NCBI GenBank assembly: GCA_028280805.1
Contig: JANQLB010000116.1
Coordinates: 1 to 64,000 of the forward strand
DNA: 64,000 nt
From: Tissierellales bacterium
Lineage (GTDB): Bacteria > Bacillota > Clostridia > Tissierellales > VENL01
Direction: 5' to 3'
Under the pieces are notes generated by a model. That model searched no databases. It was not told where the DNA came from and worked only from the letters and a program-made list of their open reading frames with translations. This document shows, one piece after another, positions 54,977-63,886 of this stretch. Both the position numbers and the translations under genes were made by a program. The first letter of the stretch is position 1. Each line of letters opens with the position of its first letter.

Positions 54977-56395
54977 ATGAAAAATAAAAAATTCTCTTAC
55001 ATGAAAATATCTTCTCTTTTTACTAGAAGTGTTCTTATTTTATTTACTATACTCATACTTTTAAATATGCTTTTAATAGCACAAATATTTCAAACCAATT
55101 CAAAACTCAATATAGATGAATATAGTAATATTATTAATAACTCTATTCATTATAAAGATGATTCACTGTTTTTAAGTAATGAAGGTAAAGAACTACTACT
55201 AAATCATAATCTATGGATTCAAATAGTTGATCCATCATTAACGGAAGTTTTTTCATTTAATAAACCGTTAGATGTACCATTTAGTTACAAGCCAATAGAA
55301 TTCATACATGCGTATAAATATGATATTGCTGATAGTTCACTTTTCGTTTTTGAGAAAGAGCTAAATGAAAAGAAATACTCTTACTTTTTAGGATTTCCAC
55401 TAGAGGTAATCACTAAATATAATGTCCAATACAATCCTACAATAGTTACAAGTTTATTGAATGGAAATATTATCACGATTCTTTTTCTCAATTTATTTAT
55501 TATTTTCATTTATAGTTTTTTCTATTTTTCTAAAAAAATTGCAAAACCAGTACAAAAGATCATGGAGTCTATTATCCTTATATCAAAAGGAAAATATCAT
55601 CCAAATGCACAGAAAAAAAGTTTGTATAAAGAAATTTTTGATTGTCTAGATGAGCTAGCTGTTAAATTAGAGAGAAACAAATTAGAAAAACAGTTGTTAG
55701 ACCAACATAGAGAAAAATGGATTTCCTATATTAGTCATGACATGAAAACCCCTCTTTCATCCATTAAAGGATTTACTGAGCTAATGAAAGATAAAGATTA
55801 TTGTTTTACAGAAAGCGAAATTAGGCAATATTCATCTATCATTTATGAGAAGGCTGTATATATGGAAGAGTTCATTAAGGACTTAAACATCATTCATAAG
55901 CTTAAAAAAAGCGTGATTCCACTGACTATAAAGCCTATCAACCTTGTACTGCTTATCCAGCAATTAATAGAAGAAGTACTATTGATACCAAAATTTAGTG
56001 ATAAAAAAATTCGATATACCAACAATTCTGATGTAATTTATATAAATGGTGATGCTAAATTATTAAAGAGAGCTTTATTAAACTTCATAATAAATTCTTT
56101 ACTCTACAGTAATATGAATCCAGAAGTTTTTATTAAGGTTAGTGTTGTTGGCAAAAATGTAGAGATTAGTATCATTGATAATGGTAGAGGTATAAGTTCG
56201 GAGGAACTACCTTTTATCTTTGAGCAATATTATCGAGGAACGAATACAAATGAAAATTCAGAAGGATCTGGACTGGGAATGGCAATTGCTTATGAGATAA
56301 TAAAGCTTCATAAAGGAGAATGTAAAATTGATAGCCAAATGGATGTTGGTACTCATTTAAAGATTTATCTACCAATAACCACAAATAATTTTTGA
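54977..56395 (+). CDS. sensor histidine kinase
   Basis: A 472-residue protein with two transmembrane helices (about 14-36 and 163-185) around an extracellular sensor of about 125 residues. A linker is followed by the HisKA box YISHDMKTPLSSIKG (about 255-270) and the ATPase domain with N-box FIINSLLYSN, DNGRGIS and GSGLGMAI. GGAAAGG precedes the ATG. It pairs with the regulator at 54206. Such kinases near hydrolase genes often sense cell-envelope stress; the signal here is unknown. Confidence 0.93.
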   Translation: MKNKKFSYMKISSLFTRSVLILFTILILLNMLLIAQIFQTNSKLNIDEYSNIINNSIHYKDDSLFLSNEGKELLLNHNLWIQIVDPSLTEVFSFNKPLDVPFSYKPIEFIHAYKYDIADSSLFVFEKELNEKKYSYFLGFPLEVITKYNVQYNPTIVTSLLNGNIITILFLNLFIIFIYSFFYFSKKIAKPVQKIMESIILISKGKYHPNAQKKSLYKEIFDCLDELAVKLERNKLEKQLLDQHREKWISYISHDMKTPLSSIKGFTELMKDKDYCFTESEIRQYSSIIYEKAVYMEEFIKDLNIIHKLKKSVIPLTIKPINLVLLIQQLIEEVLLIPKFSDKKIRYTNNSDVIYINGDAKLLKRALLNFIINSLLYSNMNPEVFIKVSVVGKNVEISIIDNGRGISSEELPFIFEQYYRGTNTNENSEGSGLGMAIAYEIIKLHKGECKIDSQMDVGTHLKIYLPITTNNF

Positions 56396-56424
56396 ATCGT
56401 TTGAATACTGATGAAAATAAATAT

Positions 56425-56474
56425 CAATACAAAACAAAGACATCTTTCAAACAGATATACCATGTTTTGTATCG
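56425..56474 (+). terminator. hairpin after two-component operon
   Basis: Arms CAATACAAAACA (56425-56436) and TGTTTTGTATCG (56463-56474), one mismatch, followed by AAAATT. It resembles the hairpin at 52691-52742 (CGATACAAAA... core) and may end the kinase transcript. Confidence 0.5.
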
Positions 56475-56488
56475 AAAATTTAACCTAA

Positions 56489-56587
56489 TTATTTGTTGCA
56501 CTCATTATAACAGCTTGCTTATTAGAGACAGTAATTACTTTGTTTTGCATATCTTTCTTGATGCTATGGAAAAAAAGTGTGTTATGA
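56489..56587 (+). pseudogene. remnant of a membrane-protein C-terminus
   Basis: The frame LFVALIITACLLETVITLFC followed by ISFLMLWKKSVL-stop reads like the last transmembrane helix and basic tail of a permease, but has no start or upstream part. It is probably the 3' end of a deleted gene. Confidence 0.3.
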
Positions 56588-56695
56588 TGTTAAGCTACCT
56601 CACAGCCGTTCGGTACAATAAGATGAATATCATATATTTAACTTATGATAAGTTATAGAGGACTATTCTATCTTAAAAATAGTGGAGGTATTGAA

Positions 56696-57760
56696 ATGGA
56701 GATAAGAATAAATGAGGAGTTTCTTAATCAGGTAGTAGAAAAGATACTTAAAAACAAGAATGTTTTCGGTGTTGCTCTTTGTGTGGAAAGCGGTAATCAC
56801 AAGTTTTCGTGGTCAGGAGAGGGTGGAAATATAAAAAAAGATGATAAGTATTTCATTACAAGCGTAAGTAAATTGTGCGTTTCAACAATTGTACTACATT
56901 TAAGATCTCGAAACTTCATCAGATTGACAGATCCCATCAATCACTACTTGTCTGATTATGTGATGGATGGTTTACATGTGTTAAATGGCGTAGATTATTC
57001 TACAGAGATAACTGTCGGTCAGCTTCTATCCAACACTTCGGGAATTCCTGATTATTTATCCGTCAAACAAGCTAGCGGCAAAACAGCTGATTTTGAACTT
57101 AATCAAGGAATAGATCAATGCTGGACATTGGAAAAAGTACTGGAAAGTGTTAAGAAGCAGAAACCCAGATTTAAACCGGGTAAACGAGGGAAAGTACATT
57201 ACTCTAATACAAACTACAGGTTATTGGGATTAATTATTGAACAAATAACCGGAAAGACAATTAATAATGTTTTTAAGGAATACATTTTTGATGAATTAAA
57301 TTTAAAAAAAACATATGCCTATCTGGATACTAATGATAAAACTCCGGTAACAATGTACTACAAAACAAACGAAATTCACATCCCTAGCTGTATGGCTTCA
57401 GTTACCGCTGAAGGCGGTATTGTATCCAATGCTGTAGAAACTATGATAATATTAAAAGCTTTTTTTAATGGACATTTTTTTCCTATGGAGGATTTGGAAG
57501 AACTAAAAAAATGGAACTTCATCTTTTTTCCTTATCAGTTTTACTTCGGCATTGGACTGGAAAAGTTATGGGTACCTTGGGTAACATCACCTAAAAAATC
57601 TATAAAAGAGATATTAGGTTTTTGGGGTTCATCTGGAGCTTTTGCGTTTCACAATACTGATACCGATTTATACTTTACTGGTACAGTAAACCAATGGAAT
57701 GGATTTGGTCATAAGGCAGCATATAAAGCGATGATAGAAATCATAAGAGCTGCTTCATAA
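56696..57760 (+). CDS. serine hydrolase, beta-lactamase/PBP-like family
   Basis: Start ATG 56696 behind GGAGGT, which fits better than an in-frame ATG at 56645. About 354 residues, no signal peptide. The Ser-x-x-Lys motif is SVSK (in TSVSKLCVST), the Tyr-Ser-Asn motif is intact in HYSNTNYRLLG, and the third region reads GSSGAFAF where family members usually have His-Ser-Gly. It is paralogous to 50822-51838 (shared GLHVLNGV/GLHVYKGK and SGIPDY/SGLPDY regions), though that copy has the second motif altered. The two look like diverged sister enzymes. Confidence 0.86.
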   Translation: MEIRINEEFLNQVVEKILKNKNVFGVALCVESGNHKFSWSGEGGNIKKDDKYFITSVSKLCVSTIVLHLRSRNFIRLTDPINHYLSDYVMDGLHVLNGVDYSTEITVGQLLSNTSGIPDYLSVKQASGKTADFELNQGIDQCWTLEKVLESVKKQKPRFKPGKRGKVHYSNTNYRLLGLIIEQITGKTINNVFKEYIFDELNLKKTYAYLDTNDKTPVTMYYKTNEIHIPSCMASVTAEGGIVSNAVETMIILKAFFNGHFFPMEDLEELKKWNFIFFPYQFYFGIGLEKLWVPWVTSPKKSIKEILGFWGSSGAFAFHNTDTDLYFTGTVNQWNGFGHKAAYKAMIEIIRAAS

Positions 57761-58038
57761 TGATTTTGGGGTTTTTCTTCAACAATTTTAAGCTTATAGC
57801 TCGATATATTACTATATTTTAATTTATTGATCAAACCTTATTTTATATAATTCTGCAACTTATTTTCAGAATATTAATAATCGGCTTTCCCGTCAGAGAA
57901 TCTATAGATTATAAGTAAATAATAAAGAAATTTTCCATATGCTTAAACTAAATCCATCAATAGTGCCTAAGATAAAAAATGATGCTGTATTAATAAGACA
58001 AATAAGAATTATACTGATAATAAGTCTAGAGAATAAAA
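57761..58038. other. intergenic, nothing recognised
   Basis: AT-rich sequence between two converging genes; no frame, RNA or repeat could be supported apart from the minus-strand terminator at its end. Confidence 0.4.
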
Positions 58039-58068
58039 AATGCTTAGTGTTATCAGCACTAAGCATTT
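58039..58068 (-). terminator. intrinsic terminator for cupin gene
   Basis: AATGCTTAGTG and CACTAAGCATT with a 8-base loop; on the minus strand the stem runs into TTTTTTATT. Confidence 0.85.
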
Positions 58069-58081
58069 CATTTACATATTA

Positions 58082-58618
58082 TTAGTTGTAGTTTTGTTCT
58101 GCAGCTTCTGCATCTGCTTTAGTTTCATGAATTGTACCATATGGATGCTGAGGTGGTGCATAAATAGAATATAATTTAATAGGTTTATTACCTGTATTGA
58201 TCAGATTGTGCCATGTACCTGCCGGTATAATGAAGGCATAATCATCATAGACTTTTCGTTGAAAATCTAAATTATCTTTTCTATCTCCCATCATAACAAT
58301 ACCTTGACCTTCTTCAATACGTATAAACTGATCAAGATTAGGATGAATCTCTAAACCTATGTCTTCACCAACGTTGATACTCATCAAGGTAAGTTGTAAA
58401 TGCTTTCCTGTCCATAAAGCGGTACGAAAATTGTTGTTTTGTTTAGTAACATCTTCAATATTAACTACAAATGGCGCTGCCCCATAATCCTTTAATTCAA
58501 TAAACCGGTTTGGATTATACATTGGTGTGTTATGATAGTAAGTATATGGATACATTGTATAACCATTATACATTGGGGTGTTAAAATAGTAAGGAAATGG
58601 TTTATAATAATTATACAT
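58082..58618 (-). CDS. cupin protein with Tyr/Pro-rich N-terminus
   Basis: Start set at ATG 58618 (MYNYYKPFPYYF), 9 bases from AAAGGA; ATG 58627 is also possible. The first 40 residues are Tyr-, Pro- and Asn-rich with two NTPMYN repeats. Residues about 60-178 form a single cupin: GEDIGLEIHPNLDQFIRIEE (metal His/Glu motif), GQGIVMMGD and IPAGTWHNLINTG. The cupin core resembles sugar-isomerase-like cupins of Clostridia. The Tyr-rich head recalls spore-coat proteins, suggesting cross-linking; this is inference. Terminator downstream. Confidence 0.82.
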   Translation of the reverse strand: MYNYYKPFPYYFNTPMYNGYTMYPYTYYHNTPMYNPNRFIELKDYGAAPFVVNIEDVTKQNNNFRTALWTGKHLQLTLMSINVGEDIGLEIHPNLDQFIRIEEGQGIVMMGDRKDNLDFQRKVYDDYAFIIPAGTWHNLINTGNKPIKLYSIYAPPQHPYGTIHETKADAEAAEQNYN

Positions 58619-58793
58619 ATTACTCATTCCTTTCATAGTCTTTATATTAGAATATGCTGTATAGTAAGAGAAAGTGCTAAAGATCAAAAGAAATTTTGCT
58701 TACATCATTACATACTGAGTCTTACTTTATACAACGGATTTTCATACAAAAATATAAAGCTTTTAAATTTATTGATTAAAGGAGGAAAAGAAC

Positions 58794-59258
58794 TTGTATT
58801 TAATTAATAAGATAACAAATGAAAATATGAAAATAGAGATAAGTAATTATATACTAAGAGAATTGCCGGAATGGTTTGGAATAGAAAAATCGATAGTTGA
58901 ATATGTAGAAAATTTAAAAGACAAAGATTTTTATGCTGTATTTGATAATAAATTACCTTTAGGATTTATTTGTATAAAATATAATAATCCTTATACTGCA
59001 GAAATATATGTTATGGGCATTTTAAAAAATCATCATAGAAAAGGGATTGGTAAAAAGTTAATACAAAAATGTGAGGAGGAATTGAAATGTTGTACAATTA
59101 AATATTTAATGGTAAAAACATTAGGGGAATCTCATCCTGATGAAAATTATAAAAAAACAAGGCAATTTTATAGTAAAGCAGGATTTTATCCCTTAGAGGA
59201 GATTAAAGAGATATGGGGCAAAGAGAATCCATGCTTAATAATGGTTAAGAATATATAA
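58794..59258 (+). CDS. GNAT-family N-acetyltransferase
   Basis: A 154-residue protein, TTG start 58794 behind AAAGGAGGA. The acetyl-CoA loop is in NHHRKGIGKKLIQKCEEEL (about 80-98), preceded by the YVMGILKNH strand. The C-terminal part (FYSKAGFYPLEEI) is typical for the family. Substrate unknown. A short frame and a small secreted protein gene follow. Confidence 0.9.
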   Translation: MYLINKITNENMKIEISNYILRELPEWFGIEKSIVEYVENLKDKDFYAVFDNKLPLGFICIKYNNPYTAEIYVMGILKNHHRKGIGKKLIQKCEEELKCCTIKYLMVKTLGESHPDENYKKTRQFYSKAGFYPLEEIKEIWGKENPCLIMVKNI

Positions 59259-59285
59259 TATATCAGGGATATTACGAGAGGTATT

Positions 59286-59363
59286 ATGATAGCAATAAAA
59301 GAGCTTGAATTACAAGACTTTAATAATATAAGGGTTACAAAAGGTAAATTAAAGATTAATTAA
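59286..59363 (+). CDS. short open frame, 25 residues, doubtful
   Basis: ATG 59286 is followed by MIAIKELELQDFNNIRVTKG... and a stop at 59363; GAGAGG lies upstream. It may be a tiny gene or the remnant of an acetyltransferase N-terminus. No homology is recognised. Confidence 0.2.
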   Translation: MIAIKELELQDFNNIRVTKGKLKIN

Positions 59364-59380
59364 TAAAGGAGAGATTTTAT

Positions 59381-59800
59381 ATGTTGAAGGCAAAAAAAAT
59401 TTTTATTATAGCTGTAAGTTTAATTTTGATATTATTAGTAGTTATAAGTATATTACCCTTAACTCCGGTTAATACATCATTATCAAAAGTTGTTGGTGAA
59501 TATGACACAAGTGGATGGCATAATTCTTTTGGGGACTCACTTTCCTATGCAGTTGGTATGAATATTAGAGGCAAGCCTGTTTTTAAAAATCCAAATAAAG
59601 CATTTCGCCAAGCTATGAGGGATTACAAATTAGGATTTAAAGCTATAAGGAAGGAATTCGAATTATTACCAGTTAATAAATTAAATTATCGAATGTATCA
59701 GACTTATGGATCTCAGCTTACAACTGGAAGTGATGAAGAAAAAAGACAAGGCATAATTATATCACAATTTTTCGATATATATGAAAACAGTTTTAGATAA
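59381..59800 (+). CDS. small membrane-anchored or secreted protein, unknown
   Basis: A 139-residue protein with an N-terminal hydrophobic segment (about 6-26) followed by a soluble region of mixed charge (KVVGEYDTSGWHNSFGDSLS, MRDYKLGFKAIRKEFELLP). AAAGGAG precedes the ATG. No family is recognised. It lies between a GNAT and an acyltransferase gene. Confidence 0.65.
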   Translation: MLKAKKIFIIAVSLILILLVVISILPLTPVNTSLSKVVGEYDTSGWHNSFGDSLSYAVGMNIRGKPVFKNPNKAFRQAMRDYKLGFKAIRKEFELLPVNKLNYRMYQTYGSQLTTGSDEEKRQGIIISQFFDIYENSFR

Positions 59801-59899
59801 ACCAAATAAATATGGTTTATATTATGTTTCTCTTAAAATATTTACTTAAGTATAGAAGAATAGTATTAAAAATTATATGTTGATAGGAGTTTATAAAAA

Positions 59900-60955
59900 A
59901 TGAATCAAATTGCTAGAAGATATGATTTAGATATGTTGCGTGTCATCGCCATTATACTACTAATGATTTATCATACAGCTCTTTTTTTTACATCTTTTGC
60001 AAAGTATATATTTTTCATTCAGAATGATGAGCCATTGGAATGGCTTTGGAATCTAATGTCAATTCTTAATGTTTGGCGAATTCCATTATTATTTTTTGTT
60101 TCTGGAATGGGTGTGTATTTCGCATTTAAAAAAAGAAATTGGAAACAACTATTGAAAGAACGTTCCAAACGCATTCTAATACCTTTCCTGTTTGGTTCAT
60201 TCATCATTGTTCCCATTTATTTAATACAGTTTTCTAACTATTACAATATAAAGTATTCATACTTCCCAAGTCCGGGACATCTTTGGTTTTTAGGAAATCT
60301 AATAGTATATGTTTTCTTAACGTTGCCATTCTTGTTGTATTTGAAGAAGCGTTCTGAGCATGTCTTAGTTGTTAAGTTTCGAAGATTGTTGGAGAAATGC
60401 CAATATTTCGTTTTCGTTTTAGCAGTTCCGTATGTAGCTGTAGCCTTTTTTACTCCAAATACAGTAGCTTATAGTAGCTACTCTCTTACAGGACATGGTT
60501 TTCGAGTAGGATTGATTTCATTTTTACTTGGTTTTTTTATACTTATTATAGGTGATCATTTTTGGAAAGTGATTGCCCATCTGAAATGGCTGTGTGTTAT
60601 AATAGCATTTATTTTGTATTTAGCACGTGTTTATTACTTTGACTTTCAAACTGCACATTGGTTAACAGCCACAGAATCAATTAATTGGATTTTTGCGGTC
60701 TTTGGATTTAGTTATTCATATCTTAATCGTCCTTTTAAGCATATAAAATACTTAAGCAGGTCAGTGCTACCGATTTACATCATTCATATGCCTGTCATGT
60801 ATTTAGGTGCAATACTCGTCATACCGCTAAATATCTCTTCAGTCATTAAATTCATTTTGATTACGGTGTTTACTATCTTAGGATGTTTTTTCATATACGA
60901 ATACATCATACGCAGAATTAGGTTTTTACACATTTGCTTTGGGATGGCTCGTTAA
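59900..60955 (+). CDS. acyltransferase-3 family membrane protein
   Basis: A 351-residue polytopic protein of about 10 helices. RRYDLDMLRVIAIILLMIYH at the N-terminus carries the family Arg/His signature, FKKRNWKQLLKERSKRILIP the conserved basic loop, and GHLWFLGNLIVY a family motif. Such proteins O-acylate sugars or cell-wall polymers at the membrane. GATAGGAG precedes the ATG. Substrate unknown. Confidence 0.88.
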   Translation: MNQIARRYDLDMLRVIAIILLMIYHTALFFTSFAKYIFFIQNDEPLEWLWNLMSILNVWRIPLLFFVSGMGVYFAFKKRNWKQLLKERSKRILIPFLFGSFIIVPIYLIQFSNYYNIKYSYFPSPGHLWFLGNLIVYVFLTLPFLLYLKKRSEHVLVVKFRRLLEKCQYFVFVLAVPYVAVAFFTPNTVAYSSYSLTGHGFRVGLISFLLGFFILIIGDHFWKVIAHLKWLCVIIAFILYLARVYYFDFQTAHWLTATESINWIFAVFGFSYSYLNRPFKHIKYLSRSVLPIYIIHMPVMYLGAILVIPLNISSVIKFILITVFTILGCFFIYEYIIRRIRFLHICFGMAR

Positions 60956-61107
60956 TTAATACTAAGAAAGCTTAAAAAACAAGAAGGTGGAGTAGTAACT
61001 TATTCATATATATATACATCAACAAAGAGTAGGTACTAAAAATAGAGAGTTAGGTTAGAAAAATTAGAACTTGACAGTTTGTTTTAAAAATAATTTTCAA
61101 ATACCTA

Positions 61108-61138
61108 TTGACATTGACGTAACGTGAAGGTGTATTAT
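61108..61138 (+). promoter_or_regulatory. MerR-type promoter (19-bp spacer)
   Basis: TTGACA (61108-61113), 19-base spacer, TATTAT (61133-61138). The long spacer containing GACGTAACGTGAAGG is diagnostic for promoters activated by MerR proteins through DNA untwisting. The MerR gene starts 22 bases later, so it controls itself. Confidence 0.8.
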
Positions 61139-61160
61139 GAAATAGTCAGGAGGTGAAACT

Positions 61161-61925
61161 ATGGAGTATACAGTGCAAAAGCTGGCCCAAATGGCAGGTG
61201 TCAGTACACGGACATTGCGATATTATGATGAAATTGGAATTCTTAAGCCGGCAAGAATCAACTCATCAGGATACCGCATTTATGGACAAAAAGAGGTTAA
61301 TAGATTACAACAGATTCTTTTTTATAAAGAGCTAGGTGTAAATCTGGAAAGTATCAATAATATTATTACAGCACCTGCTTTTGATGAGGTAACGGCACTG
61401 CGGGACCATTGTGAAAAGCTTCTTGAAAAAAGAGATCAATTAGATTTGCTAATTGCCAATGTTAATAAAACCATTGCGTCAAAAGAGAGGGGTATTATGA
61501 TGAAGGATAAAGAAAAATTTGAAGGCTTCAAGAAAAAATTAATTGAGGATAATCAAGAGAAATATGGTAAGGAGATTCGAGCTAAATATGAAGATGAAGT
61601 TATCGAAAAGTCGAATAATAAGGTGAAGAACATGACGCTGGAAGAACATAATGAAATCACCAGACTTTCAGATGAGATAATTGAAACACTTCATGCTGCA
61701 TTTAAAACGGGTAATCCTGCAGGTGAATTAGCACAAAAAGCAGCAGATTTGCACAGACAGTGGGTAAGCTTCTATTGGGATGGATATTCTAAAGAAGCCC
61801 ACGCAGGATTAGCTCAGATGTATGTAGATGATAAAAGATTTACTGCATATTATGATAAAGAACAGTCAGGTATGGCAGAATTTTTAAGAGATGCTGTTTT
61901 AGTTTATACCGGAATGAAAAATTAA
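61161..61925 (+). CDS. MerR-family regulator with TipAS ligand domain
   Basis: A 254-residue protein: MerR winged helix about 1-70 (TVQKLAQMAGVSTRTLRYYD, GILKPARINSSGYRIY), a long coiled dimer helix (about 75-115), and a TipAS-type domain (about 135-254; HRQWVSFYWDGYSKEAHAGL). TipA-like proteins bind thiopeptide and other cyclic antibiotics and induce resistance genes. GGAGG precedes the ATG. No efflux gene follows directly; a terminator comes next. It may control only itself, sequestering the drug as TipAS does. Confidence 0.92.
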   Translation: MEYTVQKLAQMAGVSTRTLRYYDEIGILKPARINSSGYRIYGQKEVNRLQQILFYKELGVNLESINNIITAPAFDEVTALRDHCEKLLEKRDQLDLLIANVNKTIASKERGIMMKDKEKFEGFKKKLIEDNQEKYGKEIRAKYEDEVIEKSNNKVKNMTLEEHNEITRLSDEIIETLHAAFKTGNPAGELAQKAADLHRQWVSFYWDGYSKEAHAGLAQMYVDDKRFTAYYDKEQSGMAEFLRDAVLVYTGMKN

Positions 61926-61956
61926 TTTATTAGTTTAGGTCTTCAACAAAACAAAG

Positions 61957-61989
61957 CTGCAAGTGAATGATATTCATTTGCAGTTTTTT
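61957..61989 (+). terminator. intrinsic terminator
   Basis: CTGCAAGTGAAT pairs with ATTCATTTGCAG around GAT; a T-run follows. It ends the MerR transcript. Confidence 0.85.
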
Positions 61990-62057
61990 AATTTTAATAT
62001 ATGTTGCTACACACTTTAGATAATTGACATTTAGAAAAAATAGAGTTACAGTTAATT

Positions 62058-62073
62058 TACCAACTAGTCAGTA
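62058..62073 (+). promoter_or_regulatory. possible TetR-type operator
   Basis: TACCAACTAGTCAGTA is symmetrical except for the CA dinucleotides and resembles TetR/AcrR operators with a central CTAG. It lies upstream of a decayed gene and about 460 bases from the nearest intact gene. Confidence 0.3.
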
Positions 62074-62157
62074 AAAAACATAAAATAAAGGGTTTCAATT
62101 AGTATGAGACATTAAAGTACAATTAATATCATAATTATTTATGGGGAGGTATGAAAA

Positions 62158-62433
62158 ATGATAATAAATATGTTTGATAAAAGTTTAAAAAAGCTATTCT
62201 TAGTAATGCAAGATTAAATATGAGATTACCTAATCCAAATGTTCTGTTTAGATTAGAATTTGAAGGGCGGCTTAGCATGATAGAACTGGAGAATGTTCTT
62301 ACTCATACGTGGGAAAAGCACTTATTATTGATATAGTAGAATTACAATAGATAAAGATAACCAAGCATTTTATGAAATTAACGGTGAAATAAATCCGCAT
62401 ATAAGAAAAATAGAGACTCAATTACTAAAGTAG
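62158..62433 (+). pseudogene. decayed gene, condensation/acyltransferase-like fragment
   Basis: ATG 62158 gives only 19 codons. Further frames encode MRLPNPNVLFRLEFEGRLSM then IELENVLTH, and later IDKDNQAFYEINGEINPH, which in order resemble the N-terminus of a CoA-dependent acyltransferase (condensation-domain fold). Several frameshifts and a stop separate them, so the gene is dead. Confidence 0.4.
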
Positions 62434-62533
62434 TAAAATCATTCTATATAATTATTGATTTAAAAAATAATTTTCACAGCATCTTAGAGTCATTATCAGG
62501 AGGAAAAAAATTTAATAGAAAGAAGGGATTTTT

Positions 62534-63325
62534 ATGATAATTCAATACTTTGGATATAATACATTTCTCATTAGTAATGAAAATTATAAAATAGTTATTG
62601 ATCCGGGAGCTAGTTTATATTTTTTTAGATTTCCTAGTTTATTACCAAAACAAGAATGGAAAGACATCACACATATATTTGTTACTCATGGTGACCCAGA
62701 TCATTATTGGTATATTGATAAAGTTGCTAATGCATCGGGTGCAAAAGTAATATGTAATAGGAACCTTATAAGAAATATTGATGGAAAGGAATTACTTCTT
62801 GGTCCAAGAAGTAAAGGTTTGGCATTTAATACCGTGGTAAATAATGTTCATCCTATTTCATTTGACGAGGTAATTGAAATAGATGGGATTAAAATTACAG
62901 GAATACATAGTTTTCATGGACCAATAATTTTTAAAATAGGTCCATTTGAAAAAAAATTTGAGCAAGGACCGGACGAAAGATTAGGTTTTGGATCAATAGG
63001 TTATATGATTGAAATCGACGAAAAAGTTATAATAAATCTTGGAGATACACTACTTCTAGATAATGTATGGAATATTAATCAAGTACCAGATGTTTTAATG
63101 GTTCCAATCGGTGGAAAAATACCTAAAAATACAATGGATGAAAATGAGGCATTAAAAGCAGTAGAAATCATTAATCCCAAAATTGTAATACCTTGTCACT
63201 ATAACGGTTCTGATTTTTTCCGTAAATTGTATAATGTAGCTGACGACAAATGGTTCAAAACAGAAGTTGAAAAAACAGGAAAAAAATGTTTTTTACTTTC
63301 AAACGGTGATTCCATTAATATATAA
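62534..63325 (+). CDS. metallo-beta-lactamase-fold hydrolase (UlaG/YycJ-like)
   Basis: A 263-residue cytosolic protein. The metal motif is THGDPDHYW (usual His-x-His-x-Asp-His; the second His is Asp here, as in some UlaG-like proteins written H-x-D-x-D-H). Later metal ligands are in IHSFHGP, NLGDTLLLD and IPCHYNG. AAAGAAGGGA precedes the ATG. Members hydrolyse lactones, phosphodiesters or related bonds. No clear operon partner; a broken TetR gene follows. Confidence 0.85.
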   Translation: MIIQYFGYNTFLISNENYKIVIDPGASLYFFRFPSLLPKQEWKDITHIFVTHGDPDHYWYIDKVANASGAKVICNRNLIRNIDGKELLLGPRSKGLAFNTVVNNVHPISFDEVIEIDGIKITGIHSFHGPIIFKIGPFEKKFEQGPDERLGFGSIGYMIEIDEKVIINLGDTLLLDNVWNINQVPDVLMVPIGGKIPKNTMDENEALKAVEIINPKIVIPCHYNGSDFFRKLYNVADDKWFKTEVEKTGKKCFLLSNGDSINI

Positions 63326-63460
63326 AATAGTAGCATTTTTCAGCTTATAAATTATATTAAAGGATTATTATGTATTAGTAAATTTAGAATTGTTATTTAC
63401 AAAAAAATAGTTTATAATATTTATCACACATTTAGTATATTTTATTTAGATAGGGATGGC

Positions 63461-63837
63461 ATGATGACTAATAATGAACTGAACTCGAAAGAATACTAAA
63501 AGCCGCATTAGAAATGTTTGCAGAAATTGGATATGATGCAGCCAGAGTGGATGAAATTGCAAACGCAGCAAATGTAAAAAAACCGCTCATATACTATTAC
63601 TTCAAAAGTAAACAAGATATATTAGAAGCATTGATAGATAATTATTTAAAAGAGATTGTTAATGAGAAACAGGATTATATTAAGTCAATGAAGAAATTAG
63701 ATGTTGAATCTCTAAATTTTAGGTTTGATGAAAAAGCACCTATTTTTAAGAACAATAAAAAGTATTTAAAAATTATCGCTTTAGAAATTTCAATTCTACT
63801 TCCATTTAGCTTTAGATTTAGTGACTTAGGAGTATAA
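63461..63837 (+). pseudogene. TetR-family regulator, frameshifted and truncated
   Basis: ATG 63461 reads MMTNNELNSKEY-stop; the frame that should follow (ERILKAALEMFAEIGYDAAR, KKPLIYYYFKSKQDILEALI) starts about 10 codons in, so a small indel lies near 63485-63495. The protein also ends after about 107 residues in FRFSDLGV, half the usual TetR length. Either both mutations or a shorter remnant make it non-functional. Confidence 0.65.
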
Positions 63838-63886
63838 TAAAACTAATTTGTTGAGTAGCAAGCTAATTTATCCTTAGGAGGTGTAT

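Noticed and set aside
56392-56658. 88-codon open frame after the kinase gene
   Set aside because: It crosses a palindromic hairpin, has no ribosome site and no protein-like composition; a different frame in the same place looks like a true gene remnant.
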